Assembly: GCA_934202505.1 (NCBI GenBank)
Contig: CAKPXW010000086.1
Coordinates: 1 to 7,454 of the forward strand
DNA length: 7,454 nt
Origin: an uncultured Bacilli bacterium
GTDB lineage: Bacteria; Bacillota_I; Bacilli_A; RFN20; CAG-631
Direction: 5' to 3'
A program made the position numbers and the translations under genes. The notes under the pieces were generated by a model. It did no database searches. It saw only the letters and a list, made by a program, of their open reading frames with translations, and was not told the DNA's origin. Below, piece by piece: positions 1 through 5,584 of the stretch; within the stretch, counting starts at the first letter, position 1; each line of letters begins with the position of its first letter.

Positions 1-10
1 TTTTGGACAA

Positions 11-47
11 CAAAAAAGAAGGGGTGCAATTTTGTGCATCTCTTCTT
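11..47 (-). terminator. Probable intrinsic terminator of fba (leftward)
   Basis: Arms at 16-28 and 35-47 form a hairpin with a 6-nt loop (29-34). Read leftward, the stem has six outer pairs (AAGAAG/CTTCTT), a short region with two A-C mismatches, and four inner pairs (TGCA/TGCA). It ends in a run of T that continues past the stem to position 12, the usual shape of a Rho-independent terminator. It lies about 65-100 nt beyond the fba stop. Read rightward, the two mismatches become G-U wobbles, so the RNA stem would be a full 13 pairs, but no T-run follows on that side. Confidence 0.5.
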
Positions 48-52
48 AAAAT

Positions 53-74
53 TGTCATTCTTAACTTAATGACA
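53..74. other. Short hairpin TGTCATT / AATGACA
   Basis: A perfect 7-bp inverted repeat (53-59 and 68-74) with an 8-nt loop lies between the fba stop and the probable fba terminator. It would form in the 3' untranslated part of the fba message. The same word in longer form, TAATGACAT, recurs at the fba start region. Function is unknown; it may be an mRNA 3'-end stabilising hairpin or a protein-binding palindrome. Confidence 0.4.
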
Positions 75-76
75 TT

Positions 77-96
77 GGGACCGAGATCCCTTTTTT
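77..96 (+). terminator. Possible weak rightward terminator
   Basis: GGGA (77-80) pairs with TCCC (87-90) around a 6-nt loop and is followed directly by six T (91-96). The stem is only 4 bp, so this is a weak call. If real, it would stop a transcript entering from a gene to the left of the window and converging on fba. Confidence 0.25.
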
Positions 97-113
97 GATT
101 TCTATCAGCTAGA

Positions 114-1061
114 TTATTTTCCTTCAACAGCATGGCCTGCAGAACAGAATACATTAACCATTTTATCTTTAACCATTTCTTTAACAGCATTTCTTGCAGG
201 TGTTGTATATTTTCTAATTTCAAATTCACTTGGTTGAGTATATAAGAATTTTCTGATTTCTCCTGTAAAGCAAACTCTTAAATCTGATCCAACATTGATC
301 TTACAAATAGCTTTATGAGAAGCTTTATTTAATAATTCTTCAGGAATACCGATAGCTTCAGGCATTTTTCCTCCATATTGGTTAACAAGGGCAAGTCTTG
401 CTTGTGGAACACTTGAAGCACCATGTAATACAAGTGGGAAACCAGGCAACTTTTCTTCTATTTCATCAAGAATATCAAATCTTAATTGAGGTTTTTGTCC
501 TGGTTTAAACTTATAAGCACCATGTGCTGTACCAATAGCAATAGCAAGACTATCAATACCAGTTCTTGAAACAAATTCTACAACATCACTTGGATGAGTA
601 AAACGACCATATTTATCATTAACATCAAGATCTTCTTCAATACCAGCAATAGCGCCAAGTTCGCTTTCAACAACTACTCCATGAGCGTGAGCATATTCAA
701 CAACTTCTTTTGTAATTTCAATATTCTTTTCAAAATCATAAGCACTTGCATCAATCATAACTGATGTAAATCCATTATCAACGCAGTATTTACATATTTC
801 TATAGATTTTCCATGATCCAAATGTAGAGCAATTTCTACTCCTGAATCTTCAACAGCAGCTTGTACAATATGACGTAAATATGTTATTCCAAAATATTTG
901 ATAACATTTTCTGTTATAGCAATGATAACAGGTGATTTTGTTTCTTTTGCAGCTTCAACTACTGCTTGAAATGTTTCAAGATTATCTACATTGAAAGCAC
1001 CAATTGAATACTTTCCTTCATAAGCTCTTTTAAACATTTCTTTTGTTGTAACTAATGACAT
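114..1061 (-). CDS. fba: Class II fructose-1,6-bisphosphate aldolase
   Basis: The product (315 aa, cytoplasmic) cleaves fructose-1,6-bisphosphate to glyceraldehyde-3-phosphate and dihydroxyacetone phosphate in glycolysis, or runs the reverse reaction in gluconeogenesis. Class II hallmarks are visible: HLDHG at 80-84 with catalytic Asp82 and zinc ligand His83, SELG at 133-136, GTAHG with zinc ligand His180, LHGAS with zinc ligand His213, and NVGSD at 256-260 for phosphate binding. The GTAHGAYK, YGGKMP and TGEIRK segments match the longer (about 305-325 aa) class II group found in clostridia, spirochaetes and Giardia rather than the 285-aa Bacillus FbaA form. The ATG at 1061 has a strong GGAGGA (1071-1076) 9 nt upstream. 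The gene is monocistronic, with its own promoter at 1097-1125. Its codons look richer in G+C than the neighbours, as expected for a highly expressed gene. A related ketose-bisphosphate such as tagatose-1,6-bisphosphate is a less likely substrate. Confidence 0.96.
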   Translation of the reverse strand: MSLVTTKEMFKRAYEGKYSIGAFNVDNLETFQAVVEAAKETKSPVIIAITENVIKYFGITYLRHIVQAAVEDSGVEIALHLDHGKSIEICKYCVDNGFTSVMIDASAYDFEKNIEITKEVVEYAHAHGVVVESELGAIAGIEEDLDVNDKYGRFTHPSDVVEFVSRTGIDSLAIAIGTAHGAYKFKPGQKPQLRFDILDEIEEKLPGFPLVLHGASSVPQARLALVNQYGGKMPEAIGIPEELLNKASHKAICKINVGSDLRVCFTGEIRKFLYTQPSEFEIRKYTTPARNAVKEMVKDKMVNVFCSAGHAVEGK

Positions 1062-1097
1062 ATAAATAATTCCTCCAATAATGTTTCTATGTCATTA
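1053..1097. repeat. 10-bp inverted repeat bracketing the fba ribosome binding site
   Basis: TAATGACATA at 1053-1062 is the exact reverse complement of TATGTCATTA at 1088-1097, with 25 nt between. On the minus strand, one arm contains the fba start codon and the other overlaps the last base of the -10 box and the expected transcription start. The GGAGGA ribosome binding site lies in the loop. From the predicted start (about 1090) only the end of the outer arm would be transcribed, so an RNA hairpin needs an upstream start. At the DNA level it could be a pair of protein half-sites. Confidence 0.4.
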
Positions 1098-1125
1098 TTA
1101 TACAATTTATTTTTTGATAAATCAA
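1097..1125 (-). promoter_or_regulatory. Sigma-70-type promoter of fba
   Basis: On the minus strand, TTGATT (1120-1125) and a perfect TATAAT (1097-1102) are separated by exactly 17 bp. The expected start is near 1090, giving a leader of about 30 nt that contains the GGAGGA ribosome binding site. This is one of the best promoter matches in the window, in keeping with a highly expressed glycolytic gene. Confidence 0.75.
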
Positions 1126-1128
1126 TTA

Positions 1129-1149
1129 TTACCTAGTATAACTAGGTAA
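1129..1149. promoter_or_regulatory. 21-bp palindrome, probable operator of fba
   Basis: Arms TTACCTAGT (1129-1137) and ACTAGGTAA (1141-1149) are perfect reverse complements around a 3-bp centre, ATA. The palindrome ends 3 bp from the -35 box of the fba promoter, on its upstream side. Size and symmetry fit a site for a dimeric helix-turn-helix regulator. The position fits an activator or a -35-blocking repressor. I do not recognise the regulator, and none is encoded in this window. Confidence 0.5.
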
Positions 1150-1173
1150 AAACATTTAATAAAAACATTTAAT
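1148..1173. repeat. Perfect tandem repeat, 2 x 13 bp
   Basis: AAAAACATTTAAT occurs twice head to tail (1148-1160 and 1161-1173) with no mismatch. The first copy shares two bases with the right arm of the palindrome. It lies between that palindrome and the relic stop codon of the SDR pseudogene. It could be a replication-slippage duplication or two helically similar binding sites. Confidence 0.75.
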
Positions 1174-1197
1174 TATCTTTGAAGAAATCTCTTTTAT

Positions 1198-1858
1198 TTA
1201 AACATTGAAAACATAAATTTTTTTACTTTTAAGCATTATTGGAATAGAGTAATTAACGATTGTTTCTAGATAGTAGTCTAAAATATTGTAAAATTTTCTT
1301 GCTTTCTTTGGAAGAACAATTTTGGCTTTTCCTCCATTTGCATTTTTATAAAATCTATAATCATTATACTAGGTGTTAATCTACATACTTTGACATTATC
1401 ATTTGTTAATTCTGGACTTTTCAAAAGTAAAAGCAAGTGTAAAATATATAATTGCTCTTTTGGTAGTTCCATAAATTGAAAATCCACTTTAGAACTATAA
1501 ATTGCGCCTTTTAATCAATATCAATCATAAAATTTCTTCTTTATCCAATTTACATACTGGTTTATCTAGTTGATTTACATCAACATTATTAACTTAAATG
1601 TCTATATTTTTAAATGTATTTTGGACAACAGTACATAAGTTTTCTAAGTCATCATACTGAGTAATATCACATTTTATGCTACTAACTTGAGTATTTTATT
1701 TGTTCAATTTATTTAATGCTAATTTTAAATTTTCTTCATTGATATCACAAATAACAATATTACAACCTAACTCTTTAAATTTTTTGCTTATTCAAAGTCA
1801 AGAACTCTAGTAAATCCTGCAATTACAACACACAAATTTTAAAATGTTTTCTTTCGCA
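1198..1858 (-). pseudogene. Decayed short-chain dehydrogenase/reductase (SDR)
   Basis: No intact frame remains, but pieces of one SDR protein read in order along the minus strand. VVIAGFTRVLDFE (1791-1826) is a ruined TGxxxGxG cofactor loop. KELGCNIVICDINEENLK and CDITQYDDLENL are the next Rossmann strands, and NIDI-stop-VNNVDV stands where NNAG belongs. KGAIYSSK is followed by YGTTK (1459-1473), the YxxxK catalytic pair. ELTNDNVKVC-LTPS and a C-terminal tail ending at TAA 1198-1200 complete it. Lesions include in-frame stops at 1525-1527, 1594-1596, 1696-1698 and 1788-1790, and several frameshifts (near 1785, around 1515-1525, after YGTTK, and near DFYKN). About 35 codons that should hold the catalytic Ser are missing between SSK and YGTTK. 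Adding them back gives about 255 residues, normal for the family. The start is unclear; a TTG near 1858 is a guess. A relic promoter may be TTGCAT/CATAAT (1863-1891, minus strand, 17-bp spacing). Confidence 0.82.
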
Positions 1859-1897
1859 AACTATTATGGATTAAAATCGTATTAAATGCAAAAATAA

Positions 1898-1926
1898 TTG
1901 CAATTAATAGTTCCAATGTCTATAAA
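1898..1926 (+). promoter_or_regulatory. Candidate upstream promoter of the pseudouridine synthase operon
   Basis: TTGCAA (1898-1903) and TATAAA (1921-1926) are spaced 17 bp apart and face right. The start would be near 1933, giving a leader of about 80 nt. The region is very AT-rich, so chance matches are likely. The rest of 1859-2012 shows nothing beyond this and the promoter at 1964-1992. Confidence 0.35.
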
Positions 1927-1963
1927 ATAAGTACAAAATTTAATTTTTAAGAAAAAATATTAT

Positions 1964-1992
1964 TTAAAAAAGCAAAAATATATTGCTATAAT
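1964..1992 (+). promoter_or_regulatory. Extended -10 promoter of the pseudouridine synthase operon
   Basis: A perfect TATAAT (1987-1992) is preceded by TGC (1984-1986), making an extended -10 element, which compensates for a poor -35 (TTAAAA at 1964-1969, 17-bp spacer). The start would fall near 1999, right at the AGGGGG ribosome binding site (1999-2004), leaving a leader of only about 14 nt before the ATG at 2013. Confidence 0.55.
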
Positions 1993-2012
1993 ATAAAAAG
2001 GGGGAAAATATA

Positions 2013-2993
2013 ATGATTGAAATTAAAATAAATGCTAATGAGCAAAATAAAAGAATTGATAATTTACTTAAGAAATATTTAAAAAATGCCCCTTTATCTT
2101 TTATATATAAACTGTTTCGAAAGAAAGATGTAAAAGTTGCTAATAAACCAGTAAAAATGGATTATATAACAAAAGAAAATGATGTTGTATTTGTATATAT
2201 TACAAAAGAGCAGGAACAAGAATTTATAAACAAACAAACTATTACCACCTCTAAAAAAAGAAACTTTCAAGTAATTTATGAAGATGATAATGTTCTAATA
2301 GTTAATAAAGAGGCAAAACTTCTTGTACATGATGGCGAAGATGGAAATGAAGATACATTGACAAAACAAGTGTTAGACTATTTAATTGAAAATAAATCAT
2401 ATGATATTGAAAACGAAAAAACATTTGTGCCAGCTCTTGCTCATAGAATTGATAGGAATACTTCAGGAATAGTGGTTATAGGGAAAAATTTGCTTTCTTT
2501 ACAAGAATTATTCAAAGCATTTAAAGACCACGGAGGAATAGAAAAAAACTATAGTGCTTTGGTTTGTGGAAAGGTTTTAAAACAAGGAGTTGTTGATGTT
2601 CCTCTTATAAAAGATGAAAAAAGAAAAATTGTAAATGTTGACAAAGATAATGGTTTAAGTGCAACAAGTATCTATGAACCTCTTGAAGTATTTGAAGATG
2701 TTTCTTTACTTAAAGTTTCAATTCTAACGGGAAGAACACATCAAATAAGAGTACACATGAATTATATTAATCACCCACTAGTTGGTGATAAAAAATATGG
2801 TAATAAGCAAAGTGATATCTTGGCAAAAAAATATAAAATGTCTAATTATTTCTTACATGCAAGAAAAATTTGCTTTAAAAATTTGACAGGAAATCTTTCT
2901 TATTTAAATAATAAAGAATTTATAGCACCATATTTTAAATGGCAAGAAAATTTGTTGGAAAGGATAAATAATCATGGAAAATTATTTAATTAA
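2013..2993 (+). CDS. RluA-family 23S rRNA pseudouridine synthase (RluC/RluD-like)
   Basis: The product (326 aa, cytoplasmic) isomerises specific uridines in structured RNA, most likely large-subunit rRNA, to pseudouridine. An S4-type RNA-binding domain occupies about residues 12-65 (PLSFIYKLFRKKDVKV is typical of the RluC side of the family). The catalytic domain spans about 85-315. The signature HRIDRNTSG (144-152) contains the catalytic Asp147, and TGRTHQIRVH (239-248) is the second conserved motif. Length is normal for an S4-containing RluA protein. The ATG has AGGGGG 8 nt upstream. It is first in a three-gene operon, and its last 20 nt overlap the mutase start. The target uridines cannot be read from sequence; RluC-like (positions 955/2504/2580 in E. 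coli numbering) is the best guess, so no symbol is assigned. Confidence 0.93.
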   Translation: MIEIKINANEQNKRIDNLLKKYLKNAPLSFIYKLFRKKDVKVANKPVKMDYITKENDVVFVYITKEQEQEFINKQTITTSKKRNFQVIYEDDNVLIVNKEAKLLVHDGEDGNEDTLTKQVLDYLIENKSYDIENEKTFVPALAHRIDRNTSGIVVIGKNLLSLQELFKAFKDHGGIEKNYSALVCGKVLKQGVVDVPLIKDEKRKIVNVDKDNGLSATSIYEPLEVFEDVSLLKVSILTGRTHQIRVHMNYINHPLVGDKKYGNKQSDILAKKYKMSNYFLHARKICFKNLTGNLSYLNNKEFIAPYFKWQENLLERINNHGKLFN

Positions 2994-4647
2994 AGCAAAT
3001 AAATGGAAAAACTCTAGTGTTTTACCACAAAAATTAAAAGATGAACTAAATAAAATGGATGAAAGTCAATTAAAAGAAGCTTTTTATACAGACTTAGAAT
3101 TTGGTACTGGTGGAATGCGAGGAATAATGGGCCCTGGAACTAATAGAATAAATGAAATTATCATTAGAAAGGCAACATTAGGCTTTGCAAGATTTCTTTT
3201 ACAAGAGGAAAAAAATATAAAAGAAAAAGGAGTAGTAATTGCTCATGACAATAGATTGAATCATGATGAATTCACAAAAGCAGCAGCTGATGTTTTTACA
3301 ACCCTTGGAATAAAGGTATATATATTTGATTCTTTAAGACCAACACCTGAATTATCATTTGCTATTCGTTATTTGAAAGCGGGTGGAGGTATAAACCTTA
3401 CAGCATCGCATAATTCAAAAGAATATAATGGATATAAAATTTATAATTCACAAGGTAATCAATTAATTTTGGCTCAATCAAATATCGTTTTAAAAGAAAT
3501 TGAATCTATTGAGGATGAGTTAGCAATTGAAGTTAAACCAAATGATAATTTATTAATCACTTTAGATGAAAAAGTCGATGAGGCTTTTTACCAAATGGTT
3601 ATTGATACTTCTATTAACAAAGATATGCCAAAAAATAACGTTAAAATCGTATATTCTCCTCAACATGGAACAGGATATGTTCCTGCAACTACAGTACTTA
3701 GAAGACTTGGATATAAGGTAATTGAAGTTAAAGAACAATGTTTTCCAAGTCCAACTTTTGAAAATACACTTTCTCCAAACCCTGAAAATAAAGACGCTTA
3801 TGTTTTAGCAATAGAATATGCCAAAAAAGAAAAAGCAGATATGATTTTAACTAATGATCCTGATTGTGATAGAGTGGGTCTTGTTGTAATGGAAAATAAT
3901 GAACCTATTTACTTAACTGGAAATCAAACAGGAGCTCTTTTAATAAATTATATTTTATCAAATAAAAAATATAATAATGGAATGATATTTAATACTATAG
4001 TTTCTTCTTTCCTTGGAAATAAGGTAGCAGAATCATATGGAGTACAAGTTAAACAAACATTAACAGGATTTAAATATATAGGTGATGAAATACATCATTT
4101 ATTATTAGAAAAGAAAAACGAATTTGTTATGGGATATGAAGAATCATATGGATATTTATTTAATAGCAATGTTCGTGATAAAGATGGAGTTCAAGCTGAT
4201 GTAATGATTTCTGAAATGGTAAGTTATTATAAACATCAAGGAAAAAATGTTTTAGAAGTATTAGATGAACTATATAAGAAGTTTGATTATTATGTAGATA
4301 CTCAATATTCCTATTTTGCCAAAGGTATTGAAGGCGTACAAATTATTAATAATTTGATGGAAAAATTAAGAAAAGAAAATTTAAATAATATTTTAGAGTA
4401 TAAAGTAGTTGTACAAGAAGATTATTTAAAACTTGAAAAGAATGATCATGGTAAAATAAGTCATCTTAATTTTGAAAAATCAAATGTTTTAAGATTTATA
4501 CTTGAAGATGGAAGTTTTATTGCAATTCGTCCATCTGGTACTGAACCAAAATGTAAATTTTATTTTTCAATACATGATAAAAATATTGCTCTTGCCCAAG
4601 AAAAACACGATAGAATTAAAGAATTTTTCTTGAGTTTTATAAATTAA
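2974..4647 (+). CDS. pgcA: Phospho-sugar mutase (phosphoglucomutase/phosphomannomutase, PgcA type)
   Basis: The product (557 aa, cytoplasmic) belongs to the alpha-D-phosphohexomutase superfamily. It interconverts sugar-1- and sugar-6-phosphates through a phosphoserine, linking glycolysis with UDP-sugar and glycogen or cell-envelope synthesis. All four active-site segments are present: TASHNSKEYNG (143-153) with phosphoserine Ser145, the metal loop DPDCDR (295-300), the sugar-binding GYEESYG (387-393), and the phosphate-binding RPSGTEPK (519-526). GTGGMRG (44-50) marks the PgcA/PGM2 group rather than the shorter ManB/GlmM types. The residue after ASHN is Ser148 where Pro is usual. The start at 2974 lies inside the preceding gene and has AAAGGA (2959-2964) 9 nt upstream, so the two genes are probably translationally coupled. 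Glucose, mannose or pentose preference cannot be settled from sequence; some members also act on pentose-1-phosphates. Confidence 0.93.
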   Translation: MENYLIKANKWKNSSVLPQKLKDELNKMDESQLKEAFYTDLEFGTGGMRGIMGPGTNRINEIIIRKATLGFARFLLQEEKNIKEKGVVIAHDNRLNHDEFTKAAADVFTTLGIKVYIFDSLRPTPELSFAIRYLKAGGGINLTASHNSKEYNGYKIYNSQGNQLILAQSNIVLKEIESIEDELAIEVKPNDNLLITLDEKVDEAFYQMVIDTSINKDMPKNNVKIVYSPQHGTGYVPATTVLRRLGYKVIEVKEQCFPSPTFENTLSPNPENKDAYVLAIEYAKKEKADMILTNDPDCDRVGLVVMENNEPIYLTGNQTGALLINYILSNKKYNNGMIFNTIVSSFLGNKVAESYGVQVKQTLTGFKYIGDEIHHLLLEKKNEFVMGYEESYGYLFNSNVRDKDGVQADVMISEMVSYYKHQGKNVLEVLDELYKKFDYYVDTQYSYFAKGIEGVQIINNLMEKLRKENLNNILEYKVVVQEDYLKLEKNDHGKISHLNFEKSNVLRFILEDGSFIAIRPSGTEPKCKFYFSIHDKNIALAQEKHDRIKEFFLSFIN

Positions 4648-4648
4648 A

Positions 4649-5584
4649 ATGGAATTTGAATATAATATCACTAATAAACATTATCATACAATAGATTTTT
4701 ATCTTAAAAGTAAATATCAAAAGAAAGTATTTAAAGTGCCTTTAAATGCTTCTTTTACATGTCCAAATAGAGATGGTAGTAAAGGAATAAATGGTTGTGC
4801 TTTTTGCTCTAACAAAGGAAGTGGAGATTTTGCTGGAAATCCACAAGAATCTTTGCTAAAACAATTTGCTGATGTAAAAGAAAATATAAGCAAGAAATGG
4901 GAAAATGCTTACTATATTGCTTATTTTCAAGCTTTTTCTAATACCTATGGAAGTATTGAAAAAATAAAAAATAATTTAGAGACATTTATTAACAAAAAAG
5001 ACATTATTGGAATGTCTATTGCTACAAGATGTGATTGTATAGATGAAAACATAGTTGAATATTTGAAATCTATAAAACATAATTTCAAGGAATTTTGGGT
5101 TGAACTTGGACTTCAAACATCTAAAAAACAAACGATGAAAGCAATGAATTTATGTTATGATACAAATGACTTTAAAAAGGCTGTCAAATTATTAAGAAAA
5201 GCAAATATTGATATCATTGTGCATATAATAGATGGTTTACCACATGAATCACAACAAGATATGATAAATACTATTAATTTTGTTAACAAACTAGATATTC
5301 AAGGAATAAAAATTCATTGCCTAAATGTAATTAAAAATACCAAAATAGCCTCGATGTATGAACAGAAAAAATTTAAAGTAATAAGCCAAGAAGAATATAT
5401 AAAAACAATTGCAAAACAAATAGCTACATTAAAAGAAAATGTAATTATACATAGACTTGGAGCAGATAGTAGTAGTGATGATTTAATTGCTCCAACTTGG
5501 ATTAGCAAAAAATTATCACTAATTGATAAGATTGATGAATATTTAGATGAACATGAAATATTTCAAGGAGATTTAACTCAATAA
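4649..5584 (+). CDS. TIGR01212-family radical SAM protein (YtqA/YhcC-like)
   Basis: A 311-aa cytoplasmic radical S-adenosylmethionine enzyme. The [4Fe-4S] ligands are Cys38, Cys50 and Cys53 in a Cys-x11-Cys-x2-Cys pattern (TCPNRDG...GCAFC), the unusual cluster motif of this family instead of CxxxCxxC. Other family blocks are YYIAYFQAFSNTYGS (88-102), VELGLQTS (151-158), HIIDGLPHES (192-201), GIKIHCLNV (219-227) and HRLGADSSSDDLIAPTW (268-284). As I recall, B. subtilis YtqA is the radical SAM member of an alternative route to the mnm5s2U wobble modification of tRNA (proposed name MnmL). That role is inferred here, and its usual methyltransferase partner YtqB/MnmM is not adjacent. The ATG lies 1 nt after the mutase stop without a convincing ribosome binding site, so translation probably depends on coupling. 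Its 3' end overlaps the convergent gene by 12 nt. Confidence 0.92.
   Translation: MEFEYNITNKHYHTIDFYLKSKYQKKVFKVPLNASFTCPNRDGSKGINGCAFCSNKGSGDFAGNPQESLLKQFADVKENISKKWENAYYIAYFQAFSNTYGSIEKIKNNLETFINKKDIIGMSIATRCDCIDENIVEYLKSIKHNFKEFWVELGLQTSKKQTMKAMNLCYDTNDFKKAVKLLRKANIDIIVHIIDGLPHESQQDMINTINFVNKLDIQGIKIHCLNVIKNTKIASMYEQKKFKVISQEEYIKTIAKQIATLKENVIIHRLGADSSSDDLIAPTWISKKLSLIDKIDEYLDEHEIFQGDLTQ

Noticed and set aside
71..96. Resemblance to a T-box element (TGGGACCGAG followed by a T-run)
   Set aside because: The core resembles UGGNACCGCG, but the preceding AAGGG is absent and there is no stem I with a specifier loop. No rightward gene follows; the next gene is fba on the opposite strand.
1278..1487. 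A 69-codon open frame on the minus strand as a small gene
   Set aside because: Its residues (ELTNDNVKVCRLTPS) are a fragment of the decayed SDR gene, and the YGTTK motif lies in a neighbouring frame, so it is part of the pseudogene.
1525..1527. TGA in the SDR relic as a sign of the Mycoplasma genetic code (TGA = Trp)
   Set aside because: The intact genes contain no in-frame TGA and encode Trp as TGG, and the relic also has TAA stops and frameshifts.
1619..1630. TTTTGGACAACA identical to positions 1-12, a possible repeat or mobile-element end
   Set aside because: A 12-base match in a sequence this AT-rich can arise by chance, the flanks do not match, and the second copy is explained as relic SDR coding sequence (VVQN).
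1895..1906. 12-bp palindrome TAATTGCAATTA in the operon upstream region
   Set aside because: Several AT-rich palindromes of this size are expected by chance in such a sequence; it has only two G/C bases and no longer symmetry.
5314..5508. A 64-codon minus-strand open frame
   Set aside because: It lies wholly inside the radical SAM coding region, antisense to conserved motifs, with no supporting ribosome binding site or family.
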